Assembly (NCBI GenBank): GCA_023453795.1
Contig: JAEXSP010000033.1
Coordinates: 1-43,392 of the forward strand
Direction of reading: 5' to 3'
Origin: Bacillota bacterium
GTDB taxonomy: Bacteria; Bacillota; Clostridia; Acetivibrionales; JAEXSP01
DNA length: 43,392 bases
Shown piece by piece: positions 27,304 through 34,804 of the stretch. A model generated the notes under the pieces. That model saw nothing but the letters and a program-made list of their open reading frames with translations. It was not told where the DNA came from and searched no databases. The position numbers and the translations under genes were made by a program. Within the stretch, counting starts at the first letter, position 1, and each line of letters opens with the position of its first letter.

Positions 27304-29109
27304 TTAATGAGCTTTTCTTATATAGTCCCTTGCTTTCTTAACTCTTTCGGATAGGTTTCTCCCTGCCGGGCAAACATAACTGCAGCTTCCGCAGCCCATA
27401 CATTTCTGCGGATGGTATTTAAACAAGAGCCCGTATTTTTCCTCATCTACAAGGGCGGATATTTTTGAAACATTCAAGCCCGAGGGACAATGAATAGAGC
27501 ATTTCTCGCATCTTGAGCACGATGGTGATTCCTTGAATTTGGGTATGTCGCCGATAGCTATTAAATTTGTTGTATCTCCCACTATATCATCCGCCTCAGC
27601 CAATGAAGCCTGCATCAGTCCGCCGCCTATTAAAACCGGAGCCTGACCCGGGAATATAGAATCTGCAATATCCTTAATACGTACATCAGAAGCAGTTCTT
27701 ATGATTTGGCTTTTCTTGCTTCTAAGATCTGCTGCGGTAATATACCTTTCATTTCCCTTATCCCCATAATAGAATGCACGGTAAATGCTGTAAACAGTTT
27801 GAACATTCAGAACAAGAATGCCTTCCGCTGCCGGTATCGTCTCCGGTGAGGAAGTCTTCCCAATAATTTGTTTAATCAGTATCTTTTCGGCTCCAAACGG
27901 ATAATAGTCAGGCACTGAGTGTATCTTTACATTTTTATCGGCTTTTATGCCTTTTTTGTCTTTTACCGCAAGAGTTACAGTGTCGAAACCGACGCATTTT
28001 CCAATGAGTTCGATTCCGGCGTATACCTCGTCTGTAAAGTTTCTTATAATCCAGTGGTCATGAATAAGACCGGCATCGCACTCCGTGCCGTTTATTATAA
28101 AATGCTTTTTGCTTGAACTTGCTTCAATAACTGTCATTATCTTCGAATACGTCGGGTAGCCGGCGCCACCAAGGCCAATGATTTCAGACTCTTTTATGCT
28201 TTTTAAAATATCTTCCGCTTTTACTTCTCCATTTACATTTTTCTTAACGGAATTTTTATTTGAGATGCCGAAAGTTTTTATATCTTCTACGCTTCCATTA
28301 AAATACGGAACAGCTTTTTTAATTCTTATTTGTGCTTTCGGGTTCAGGAATGGTATGATCTTGTTTCTTCCTACAAGCAGTGAAGTAACATTAAGCAGAA
28401 GTATCAGCAGGGCAACTTCCGTAACATTAATATATAATTCCGAATGCTCTCTCAGAAACAGCGGAACAAACCCGGCAATAAGGCCACCTACGGCCCCAGT
28501 AAACGGTCTTGTTGTCATGGTTACAGGATCCGGAATTACAAGACACCCCCAAAAAACCACGCCATAAGCTATGAAGTTCTCAAGGTCCAGGTTATGGTTT
28601 AATGCAAGTGCAAATATCGCTCCGGCCATAAAGCCAAGACATGCAAAAGGCCTAAAGCCAACAAAGAATAAAGAAAGCAATATTGCGGGAATAAACAACA
28701 AAGAATCCGAAAAAATCCTCAGGTCAATATGAAAGAAAATGCTTATAAAAAATATAGCCAATATAGCGGGATTTAAAGCGTTTTTACCTGTTCCGCCCCA
28801 AACATGCTTCCCAATAATCAATGCGAATACAACCCCGATAACAAGTGCCCACATAGGTACATCTTTACATACCGCAAGCATTATTCCCGCTGTTACTGAA
28901 GCAGACACGGAACATATAGGTCTGCCAAACCTTATGAGGTTTGCAGAAGTGTCAACCAAAAGCGCTATACAAACAACAATAAAGAAAACCGGTATATTTG
29001 ACGGGTTATCTATCCAGTAAGGTATTTCATATAATAAAATTGTTACAAATAGCAGGGCCATGTAGTGCTCATTAGATATTTTTCGTCGTATCAGCGGGAA
29101 TGTCTTCAT
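27304..29109 (-). CDS. RnfD-RnfC-like fusion, iron-sulfur membrane oxidoreductase
   Basis: 601 residues. Residues ~15-245 are a membrane domain of the NqrB/RnfD family: multiple helices, the KHVWGGTGKNALNPAI motif at ~101-116 and PDPVTMTTRPFTGAVGG at ~194-209. Residues ~270-601 match RnfC: GLGGAGYPT at 312-320, INGTECDAG, YPFGAEKILIKQ, and two 4Fe-4S clusters with cysteines at ~531/534/537/541 and ~570/573/576/580 (CMGCGSCSYVCPAGR). In standard Rnf complexes C and D are separate proteins and work with RnfA, B, E and G to couple ferredoxin:NAD oxidoreduction to ion pumping; none of those is nearby. The SGAT flavin-attachment motif of RnfD/NqrB is absent. The start codon overlaps the CoA-binding gene's stop (ATGA) and AAAGGA precedes it. 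Role unknown; probably electron transfer at the membrane. Confidence 0.88.
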   Translation of the reverse strand: MKTFPLIRRKISNEHYMALLFVTILLYEIPYWIDNPSNIPVFFIVVCIALLVDTSANLIRFGRPICSVSASVTAGIMLAVCKDVPMWALVIGVVFALIIGKHVWGGTGKNALNPAILAIFFISIFFHIDLRIFSDSLLFIPAILLSLFFVGFRPFACLGFMAGAIFALALNHNLDLENFIAYGVVFWGCLVIPDPVTMTTRPFTGAVGGLIAGFVPLFLREHSELYINVTEVALLILLLNVTSLLVGRNKIIPFLNPKAQIRIKKAVPYFNGSVEDIKTFGISNKNSVKKNVNGEVKAEDILKSIKESEIIGLGGAGYPTYSKIMTVIEASSSKKHFIINGTECDAGLIHDHWIIRNFTDEVYAGIELIGKCVGFDTVTLAVKDKKGIKADKNVKIHSVPDYYPFGAEKILIKQIIGKTSSPETIPAAEGILVLNVQTVYSIYRAFYYGDKGNERYITAADLRSKKSQIIRTASDVRIKDIADSIFPGQAPVLIGGGLMQASLAEADDIVGDTTNLIAIGDIPKFKESPSCSRCEKCSIHCPSGLNVSKISALVDEEKYGLLFKYHPQKCMGCGSCSYVCPAGRNLSERVKKARDYIRKAH

Positions 29110-29534
29110 TTCTTTTTCCTTTCAAAATATGCATGAATCCTGTGTACAAGACCTTTACTCAATATCATCATCGGGCAGGCTACGGCTGTCTCCATCCCCA
29201 ATTCGGAGCATTTATCCAAGGTCTCCCGGCTGACAGTTTGTTTGCTTTGAAATAGTATTCTTTTAACGCCCTTTTTATGTAAATCCTCAATGATCTTTGC
29301 CGTATTTTCTTTGTTTAAAATAACATATGCAGTCTTTGGAACATAGCTCATTTCATCAAGATTATATACATTCACATTACTGTCCATTACCTTTTTGTTG
29401 CTTACAGGATAAACCTTAATTCCCGATTCTTGAAACTGTTTAAAAGGTATTCTGCAGAAGCTTTTTTGATTCCTTGAAAAACCTACAAACAGCACCTCGT
29501 TATCAACAAAAAAATCTTTTCCCGGTATACTCAT
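29106..29534 (-). CDS. CoA-binding (Rossmann-like) domain protein
   Basis: 142 residues forming one CoA_binding_2-type domain: NEVLFVGFSRNQKSFCRIPFK-like nucleotide-loop start (VGFSRN near residue 17), KVYPVSNKK, AYVILNKENTAKII and a helix ending in GVKRILFQSK. Such single-domain proteins bind CoA or a nucleotide and are often unannotated. The start has GAGGTGAT at good spacing. The last codons overlap the RnfD-RnfC fusion gene's ATG, so the two proteins are made together. A partnership, for instance sensing CoA or redox state for the membrane oxidoreductase, is inference. Confidence 0.85.
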   Translation of the reverse strand: MSIPGKDFFVDNEVLFVGFSRNQKSFCRIPFKQFQESGIKVYPVSNKKVMDSNVNVYNLDEMSYVPKTAYVILNKENTAKIIEDLHKKGVKRILFQSKQTVSRETLDKCSELGMETAVACPMMILSKGLVHRIHAYFERKKK

Positions 29535-29579
29535 TAAATCACCTCATAAATTTTAATAATTAATGGATTCATTTGTCCA

Positions 29580-29621
29580 TATATAACATATTATATATGA
29601 TTACACATGTTATATATGATT
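29580..29621 (-). promoter_or_regulatory. AT-rich repeat array upstream of the CoA-binding/Rnf-like genes
   Basis: Contains a perfect 10-bp inverted repeat, TATATAACAT (29580-29589) and ATGTTATATA (29607-29616), overlapping a direct repeat CATATTATATATGATT / CATGTTATATATGATT (29587-29602 and 29606-29621, one mismatch, 19-base period). A TATAAT sits inside on the - strand, but no good -35 at 17 bp. It looks like a regulator-binding region; the protein is unknown. Confidence 0.45.
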
Positions 29622-29672
29622 TCAATACCCAATAATCATAATTTGAATTTATTATTTTCTCATTTTTTGTAC

Positions 29673-29701
29673 TTGACTATAATTACATTTTCATTTATAC
29701 T
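29673..29701 (+). promoter_or_regulatory. Promoter of the three-tRNA cluster
   Basis: -35 TTGACT (29673-29678), 17-bp spacer, -10 TATACT (29696-29701). It lies 17 bases before the first tRNA and is close to the stable-RNA consensus. Confidence 0.85.
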
Positions 29702-29718
29702 ATTCCTTGTCACTTTGC

Positions 29719-29795
29719 GGGCCTTTAGCTCAGTTGGTTAGAGCAACCGGCTCATAACCGGTTGGTCCGGGGTTCGAGTCCCTGAAGGCCCACCA
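29719..29795 (+). tRNA. tRNA with CAT anticodon, probably tRNA-Ile2
   Basis: 77 nt with encoded CCA; acceptor GGGCCTT/AAGGCCC, D-loop AGCTCAGTTGGTTAGAGC, anticodon loop CTCATAA, T-loop GTTCGAG. A CAT anticodon can be elongator Met or Ile2 (C34 modified to lysidine by TilS). The acceptor pairs C4-G69 and C5-G68 match the Ile2 pattern known from E. coli and differ from elongator Met, so Ile2 is favoured; this is a lean, not proof. Confidence 0.92.
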
Positions 29796-29876
29796 ATTAA
29801 TTCCTTGAAAAGGAATTTTACTTATGTAAGATGATTGACCAAGCAAGGTGAGGTAATAACTTATAATTTAATATTT

Positions 29877-29952
<76 letters not shown>

Positions 29953-29955
29953 TAC

Positions 29956-30040
29956 GGAGGGGTTCCCGAGCGGCCAAAGGGGGCAGACTGTAAATCTGTT
30001 GTCAGTGACTTCGGTGGTCCGAATCCACCCCCCTCCACCA
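29956..30040 (+). tRNA. tRNA-Tyr (GTA)
   Basis: 85 nt with encoded CCA and a long variable arm (TTGTCAGTGACTTCGG region), as expected of a class II bacterial tRNA-Tyr. Acceptor GGAGGGG/CCCCTCC, anticodon loop CTGTAAA with GTA. Only 3 bases separate it from tRNA-Phe, so the two are processed from one precursor. Confidence 0.96.
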
Positions 30041-30075
30041 AAAAAGAACAGTTCATTATAAACTGTTCTTTTTTT
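30041..30075. terminator. Bidirectional terminator after the tRNA cluster
   Basis: Stem AAGAACAGTT / AACTGTTCTT around CATTATA, flanked by A-run and T-run, so it works for the tRNA operon (+) and for the UlaG-like gene that ends at 30083 (-). Confidence 0.9.
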
Positions 30076-30082
30076 ATCTATT

Positions 30083-30844
30083 TTATAAACTTATCTCTTC
30101 CCCATCTGCCGGAATATCTACCCGATTATCAAGATTATGTTCGATTAAAAATTTCTTTAATTCCTCCCTGCACAAGCCGCAATGATTCATTGTTTCCATA
30201 TGTACTGCAACAATTCTGGCTTCCTTTGACTTTTGACAAACCTTTTGAATATCACTTGTACCCATAGTAATTGGGTCGCCTGTCAGGAATCTTGCAGACC
30301 CCATGTTTAAAACGACTATTGAAGGGTTATAGCCACCTAGTGCACTTTCAACTTCATCACACCATACCGTATCCCCCGCAATATATAAAGAAGGCTCTTC
30401 CGGTGCTTCAACCACGAATCCCGATACAGGAGCCATTTTTTCTGCTATCTTGCCGGTTCCGTGCTGTCCCCCGGTTCGAATAAGCTTTATTCCATTCCAC
30501 AAAAGGCTTGTATTAACAGAATATACTTTTGTAAAGCCCATTTGCTTAAGCTTTTCCTCGTCCTCAGGCTGACAAATCACCGGGATTTCCCTGGGTAAAA
30601 GCTCATGAGCTGTTTTATCAAAATGGTCGTTATGTGTATGTGTCAATAAAACCATGTCAATTTCATTTATTATATCTTCCAGTTCCCCTTTTGTAATAGG
30701 AAGCTCTATTACAGGATTCCGCTTTATTACACGGGATGGAATCGGAGCATATGCTCCTTTTGACCCAAGCATTGGATCCACCAGTACTTTGCTGCCGTTT
30801 ATTGTTAATATGAGAGTAGCATGCCTTATCAATCTTATATTCAT
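30083..30844 (-). CDS. UlaG-like metallo-beta-lactamase-fold hydrolase
   Basis: 253 residues. The fold is shown by LVDPMLGSKG, the metal motif HTHNDH at residues 69-74 (LLTHTHNDHFD), GQHGTG, an IAGDTVW Asp and a VAVHMETMNH His near the C-terminus. This is the UlaG/UPF0173 group, which includes lactonases and other small-molecule hydrolases; the substrate cannot be told. ATG is preceded by AAAGGA at nine bases. It is divergent from an Lrp/AsnC-type regulator with 135 bases between, the usual layout of a regulator and its target. Confidence 0.92.
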   Translation of the reverse strand: MNIRLIRHATLILTINGSKVLVDPMLGSKGAYAPIPSRVIKRNPVIELPITKGELEDIINEIDMVLLTHTHNDHFDKTAHELLPREIPVICQPEDEEKLKQMGFTKVYSVNTSLLWNGIKLIRTGGQHGTGKIAEKMAPVSGFVVEAPEEPSLYIAGDTVWCDEVESALGGYNPSIVVLNMGSARFLTGDPITMGTSDIQKVCQKSKEARIVAVHMETMNHCGLCREELKKFLIEHNLDNRVDIPADGEEISL

Positions 30845-30868
30845 ACGTTTTCATCCTTTCAACTTTAA

Positions 30869-30899
30869 TACAAATTTAAATTATGTTATATTTAAATTG
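30869..30899. promoter_or_regulatory. AT-rich inverted repeat between the UlaG-like and Lrp-like genes
   Basis: ACAAATTTAAAT (30869-30880) and ATTTAAATTGT (30889-30899) are inverted copies with one extra A in the left arm and an 8-base spacer. Lrp/AsnC proteins bind AT-rich imperfect palindromes of this kind, so it is a candidate operator for the divergent pair. Confidence 0.45.
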
Positions 30900-30979
30900 T
30901 AAGGCTGATCTAATCATCATTCAATTTTACAATGAAACATTAGTTAACAATTTACTTACACAATGAAAGGATATGTTTT

Positions 30980-31393
30980 ATGCCTGATCAAACCGACCTC
31001 CAAATCATCAAGCTTCTCGAAAAAAACTCAAGACTTCAGTGGAAGGAAATCGGAGAAATCGTACATATGACAGGGCAAGCTGTTTCGGCGCGAGTTCAAA
31101 GGCTTCAGGATTTAGGCCTGATAGAAGGCTTTACATTGAAATTAAATCATGAAAGGTTCGGCAGAAGTATTACAGGATTAATAACTGTTTTCATGAAAAC
31201 TACCGATCACAGCTCGTTTCACCAATTTCTCAGAAATAGCGAAATCGTTTTTGAAGCACATCGTTCCAGCGGAGATGGCTGCTACTGGATCAAAATCAAC
31301 GCATCCTCCCAGGAAGAAGTAAAAGCTTTCCTGGATCAGCTGCTTAAATACGCAAATTACAGAATCAGTCTGTCCATTGACAAAATAAAATAG
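30980..31393 (+). CDS. Lrp/AsnC-family transcriptional regulator
   Basis: 137 residues. Residues ~4-55 form the AsnC-type winged helix (DLQIIKLLEKNSRLQWKEIG, MTGQAVSARVQRLQDLGLIEGF), followed by a RAM/ACT-like ligand-binding half (ITVFMKTTDHSSFHQFL, GDGCYWIKINASSQEEV). These proteins respond to amino acids and act as octamers. The start has AAAGGA eight bases before ATG. Being divergent from the UlaG-like hydrolase gene, it may control it and itself. It ends 30 bases before a 41-nt palindrome. Confidence 0.93.
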   Translation: MPDQTDLQIIKLLEKNSRLQWKEIGEIVHMTGQAVSARVQRLQDLGLIEGFTLKLNHERFGRSITGLITVFMKTTDHSSFHQFLRNSEIVFEAHRSSGDGCYWIKINASSQEEVKAFLDQLLKYANYRISLSIDKIK

Positions 31394-31422
31394 TATCACT
31401 ATCCCTATTGGGGGCAAAAAGA

Positions 31423-31463
31423 AAGTTGGATAAAAGCAAATTGAATTTGACCTTATCCAACTT
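31423..31463. repeat. 41-nt palindrome between convergent genes
   Basis: Outer arms AAGTTGGATAA / TTATCCAACTT (11 bp, perfect), a 3x3 mismatch, then inner arms CAAATT / AATTTG around one base. It lies between the 3' ends of the Lrp-like gene and murD and may terminate or stabilise both transcripts, though neither side has a strong T-tract. Confidence 0.7.
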
Positions 31464-31503
31464 AAAGTATAACTTTTACTCAAATCACAAAACCATTTAT
31501 ATA

Positions 31504-32901
31504 TTACTTAAGATTCATTACTATTTTCTTATAAAGGTTGCCACGCTCTTCAAAATTCCTAAACATGTCGAAGCTGGTACTTGCGGGAGAAAGAATGACT
31601 ATATCGCCGTCCGATGCGTTCTCGTAGGCTTTGTTAACTACTTCTTCATATGTTGAGCATCTGATTATCGGAAGGTCAGCACCCTTTCCTATCCTCTGTG
31701 CGGCAGCCTTGACCGCCTGCTCAATTTTTGCAGCCGTGGCGCCGATAAGTATCAAAAGCTTAACCTTTTCAATTATCGGTTCACCGATTTCATCATAAGG
31801 TATCCCTTTATCCTTTCCGCCTGCAATAAGAATGACTTTTTGGTTAAATACCCTCAGGGCGGCATTTGTTCTGTTGGGACTGCTGTCGATGGAGCTGTTG
31901 TAAAATTTGATACCCTTCAATTCTCTAACCAATTCAATCCTGTGTTCTACACCACTAAATGTCTTTGCAACCTTTTTGATTGTTTCCGGTGAAACATATT
32001 CTCCAACCGCTGCAATAGCCGCCAAATAATTTTCAATGTTATGTACACCCGGGATTCTAATCTCATCCTGCTTTACAGCTTCAGTCGTTTTACCGCCCTT
32101 TTGCAATACAAGCATTCCGTTTCTGACAGTGCAACCTTCTTGTATATTGCCGGTTCTGCTGAAGAATATTACATCACCTTTTGCCTTTTCAGCAAAGTTC
32201 CGTGTTAGTTCATTATCATAATTCAAAATAAGCTTATCGCCTTTACTCTGATGTCTGAAAATATTGCATTTGGCGTCTACATATTCCTCCATAGACTTAT
32301 GTACATCCAGGTGGTTTGGCGAAAGGTTTGTAACAACAGCTATATTGGGGCTCTTTTTCATCGTATGCAGCTGGAAGCTGCTCAGTTCAAGAACAACTTT
32401 ATCCGCAGGCTTGATATCCTCAACCCTGCTTAGCAGCGGCATACCGATATTACCGCCAAGCCAGCAGTTATAACCTTCCTCTTTCAGCATCGTGTAAATC
32501 AGTGTAGTTGTAGTCGTTTTGCCATCGCTTCCTGTTACGGCAAATATTTGAGCCGGACAAAGATCAAAAAAAACCTCCATTTCGGATGTTATCTCTGCAC
32601 CCCTCTCCCTTTCGGCAGCCAGCTCCGGTAAGTCATATCTCATCCCCGGAGTCCTGAATATGATGTCAAAACCCTTCAAGCCTTTCAGGTACTCTTCTCC
32701 AAGGCAATACTTTACATTATAGCCTTCAAGTTCTTTTAAAGAAGCTTCAAGCCGGCTTGCGTCATTTTTATCAAATGCCGTAATATTTACATCCACACCG
32801 GACAAGTATTTGATAAGGGGTGTATTGCTTATACCTATTCCCAGCACTGCTATCTTTTTATTTTTGATTTTTTCCTTGAATTCTTTTATTTTATCCGACA
32901 A
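31504..32901 (-). CDS. murD: UDP-N-acetylmuramoylalanine--D-glutamate ligase
   Basis: 465 residues from a TTG start at 32901, chosen because GGAGG lies seven bases upstream; the longer in-frame ATG at 32943 has no binding site. It adds D-Glu to UDP-MurNAc-L-Ala in the cytoplasm during peptidoglycan synthesis. Visible: N-terminal Rossmann-like domain (KIAVLGIGISNTPLIKYL), the ATP loop GSDGKTTTTT (usually GTNGKTTT), ELSSFQL, NLSPNHLDVH, the GVEHRIE motif, NSSIDSSPNRTNAAL, and a C-terminal ILIAGGKDKG domain ending in ILSPASTSFDMF. All ligase-family landmarks are present. It stands apart from any dcw cluster, as is seen for extra or relocated murD copies in Clostridia, so a second copy elsewhere is possible. 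Confidence 0.95.
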   Translation of the reverse strand: MSDKIKEFKEKIKNKKIAVLGIGISNTPLIKYLSGVDVNITAFDKNDASRLEASLKELEGYNVKYCLGEEYLKGLKGFDIIFRTPGMRYDLPELAAERERGAEITSEMEVFFDLCPAQIFAVTGSDGKTTTTTLIYTMLKEEGYNCWLGGNIGMPLLSRVEDIKPADKVVLELSSFQLHTMKKSPNIAVVTNLSPNHLDVHKSMEEYVDAKCNIFRHQSKGDKLILNYDNELTRNFAEKAKGDVIFFSRTGNIQEGCTVRNGMLVLQKGGKTTEAVKQDEIRIPGVHNIENYLAAIAAVGEYVSPETIKKVAKTFSGVEHRIELVRELKGIKFYNSSIDSSPNRTNAALRVFNQKVILIAGGKDKGIPYDEIGEPIIEKVKLLILIGATAAKIEQAVKAAAQRIGKGADLPIIRCSTYEEVVNKAYENASDGDIVILSPASTSFDMFRNFEERGNLYKKIVMNLK

Positions 32902-32949
32902 AATGATTCCTCCCCAAATGTTGTAAGCAATTCTATAATACATTATAAT

Positions 32950-32984
32950 AAAAACACTAAAAATGGGCTATAGAAACAGCCCAT
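32950..32984 (-). terminator. Terminator of the nucleotidyltransferase-like gene
   Basis: On the - strand: stem ATGGGCT / AGCCCAT (7 bp) around an 8-base loop, followed by TTTTTAGTGTTTTT, 18 bases after the stop at 33003. Confidence 0.75.
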
Positions 32985-33002
32985 TAGTCACAAAAATAGT
33001 TT

Positions 33003-33542
33003 TTAGTATTCTCGACGCTTTTTCATGTAATTATACTGCATAAGCGTTTTTTCCCACTTTTGTCTCCATTTCTCCGAACTCATCTTTTTTGAAAAAGCTA
33101 TGCATTGTTTAATGAAATTTTCTTCGTCAGTTACGCTGTTAGCAGCTATACGTTCCCTTATAGCCGTAAACGAACCATATTTATCGTAAATAATCTGGCT
33201 TTCCTTGCAGATCATATACAAAAATGCCCCTACGGATTCATCATTATATAGCATGTCCTCAAAAATGTCAGGAGTATAGACAAGAATCTTAACCTGTAAA
33301 AGCTTTTCCCTTATAAGTTCAATCCTTAGCAAATTTATGAACTTGATGTAAACCGAAAGCGCAGTGTTGTCACCCAATAAAACAATCATCTCATAATCAT
33401 TTTGAGTATTTCTGCTGTTTCCGGCCCTCGAACCATACAATATAAAGCTTATGATTTCTGCATTCAGTGACTTTGCACAGTTTTCAAGTATGATTCCCGT
33501 ACTATTTATTACTCTGTCATTCGTAGATAATTCATTCTTCAT
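33003..33542 (-). CDS. Nucleotidyltransferase-fold protein with degenerate active site
   Basis: 179 residues. The N-terminal half resembles MNT/KNTase-type nucleotidyltransferases: ISFILYGSRAGNSRNTQNDYEMIVLL, where YGSRAG (36-41) is the family GSxA motif. The metal-binding D-x-D is here D49-Y50-E51, and the third acidic residue expected on the next long strand is replaced by Lys (VKILVY). The C-terminal half is helical with a basic end. Family members transfer nucleotides to small molecules or proteins, or pair with HEPN proteins as toxin-antitoxin modules; no HEPN gene is adjacent. The start has only a weak site (GGATGG). It is monocistronic between its terminator and tRNA-Leu. Activity is uncertain. 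Confidence 0.8.
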   Translation of the reverse strand: MKNELSTNDRVINSTGIILENCAKSLNAEIISFILYGSRAGNSRNTQNDYEMIVLLGDNTALSVYIKFINLLRIELIREKLLQVKILVYTPDIFEDMLYNDESVGAFLYMICKESQIIYDKYGSFTAIRERIAANSVTDEENFIKQCIAFSKKMSSEKWRQKWEKTLMQYNYMKKRREY

Positions 33543-33587
33543 TTTATTGCCATCCTTATATTATTTCATCAAAATATAAATTACCAC

Positions 33588-33616
33588 TTGCATTTATTCA
33601 ATTAATCTAGTAAAAT
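33588..33616 (+). promoter_or_regulatory. Promoter of tRNA-Leu
   Basis: -35 TTGCAT (33588-33593), 17-bp spacer, -10 TAAAAT (33611-33616), 25 bases before the tRNA 5' end. Confidence 0.65.
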
Positions 33617-33641
33617 ATTTATTGCACTTGTCTTACAGCAT

Positions 33642-33728
33642 GCGAGAGTGGTGGAACTGGCAGACGCGCTAGATTCAGGGTCTAGTGTCCGCAAGGACGT
33701 AGGGGTTCAAATCCCCTTTCTCGCACCA
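33642..33728 (+). tRNA. tRNA-Leu (CAG)
   Basis: 87 nt with encoded CCA. Acceptor GCGAGAG/CTCTCGC-like pairing (TTCTCGC at the 3' side), class II variable arm (TGTCCGCAAGGACGT), anticodon stem CTAGA/TCTAG with loop TTCAGGG, anticodon CAG, T-loop GTTCAAATC. Confidence 0.95.
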
Positions 33729-33743
33729 AAATTAAGTTATTAG

Positions 33744-33778
33744 AATAGAGAAGGTTTTAGCCTTCTCTATTTTATTTT
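33744..33778 (+). terminator. Terminator of tRNA-Leu
   Basis: Stem AATAGAGAAGG / CCTTCTCTATT (11 bp) around TTTTAG, followed by TTATTTTT. Confidence 0.9.
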
Positions 33779-33793
33779 TACAATAATTTTTAC

Positions 33794-34573
33794 TTAAATA
33801 GTTGCATCTTTAACATAAAAAAATGTTTTAAGCGGCTTGAAATTGTATTTCTGGCAAAAGATTATCTGTTCTGTACTTCCTACGAAAAGTATCCCTTCAT
33901 TTCTCAAGGATTTGTTAAATCTCTTATAGATTTCTATTTTTGCTTCCTCCGTAAAATAAATCAGAACATTGCGGCATACTATCAGATCAAAATTCGTTGG
34001 ATAATTGTCCTTCAGCAGGTTCAATTGCTTAAATTCAACACAACGCTTAATCTCGTCATTTATTTTATACATTTCGCCTTGTTTTGTGAAATACTTGTCC
34101 AAAAACTCTTTAGGCAGGTTCTCGACGCTCTTATACCCATACTCGCCGGCAATAGCTTTATCCAAAGCACCCTTGTCAATATCAGTCGCATAAATCTTGA
34201 TATCCCTCAGCGGCATGAACTTATTTAAAACCATGGCAAGAGTATACGGTTCATCTCCTGTTGAGCTTGCCGAGCTCCATATTTTCAATGTCTTGGATTT
34301 CTGTAAAAGCATAGGTATAATTTCTTTTTCGAGTACCACCCATTGTTCGGGATTCCTATAAAACTCGGAAACATTAATAGTCAAAAAGTTAATAAATTCA
34401 TTAAACATTACACTGTTTATTTTAAGCTGCTTCACATATTCATCATATCCGGGAAGCCCATTCTTGGTAATCAGCGAGTCAATCCTGCGTTTCATTTGCT
34501 TTTCTTTATAAGAATTCAGATCCAGGTCGGTCATCTTATATATTTCACTCTTAAAACCTTCATAATCCATCAT
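33794..34573 (-). CDS. cheR: CheR-type chemotaxis protein methyltransferase
   Basis: 259 residues, full length. N-terminal helical CheR_N domain (FKSEIYKMTDLDLNSYKEKQMKRR) followed by the SAM-dependent methyltransferase: SEFYRNPEQW (family T/S-x-F-x-R), KIWSSASSTGDEPYTLAMVL, the SAM-acidic strand KIYATDIDKGALDKA, and FDLIVCRNVLIYF. It methylates glutamates of chemoreceptors using S-adenosylmethionine. No other chemotaxis gene is adjacent, so this is an orphan copy. The start is one of two consecutive ATG codons (34573 or 34570) after a weak GGGGA site. Confidence 0.93.
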   Translation of the reverse strand: MMDYEGFKSEIYKMTDLDLNSYKEKQMKRRIDSLITKNGLPGYDEYVKQLKINSVMFNEFINFLTINVSEFYRNPEQWVVLEKEIIPMLLQKSKTLKIWSSASSTGDEPYTLAMVLNKFMPLRDIKIYATDIDKGALDKAIAGEYGYKSVENLPKEFLDKYFTKQGEMYKINDEIKRCVEFKQLNLLKDNYPTNFDLIVCRNVLIYFTEEAKIEIYKRFNKSLRNEGILFVGSTEQIIFCQKYNFKPLKTFFYVKDATI

Positions 34574-34749
34574 TTTGAAAAATCCCCATTCTTCAATAGA
34601 TTAATTTCATAATTTAGCTGAGTTCATTACTGTATGTGATTAATGAAAAATGCTTTGTTGTATAATTACGGATAGATTATTTAAGCGTGATCTCAGGAAC
34701 AATCATTTTTTAGATTTTTACTATTTATGAAAAAAAAGTACTAAACAGC

Positions 34750-34793
34750 GATATAGAAAAAATGAACACTTTAGTGTTCATTTTTCTATATAT
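34750..34793. terminator. Bidirectional terminator of the hutP-ispH operon
   Basis: Stem GAAAAAATGAACAC / GTGTTCATTTTTC (one bulge) around TTTA, extended by flanking ATATA/TATAT. It lies 12 bases after the ispH-S1 stop; A- and T-rich arms let it work on either strand. Confidence 0.85.
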
Positions 34794-34804
34794 CATTGTA
34801 AACA

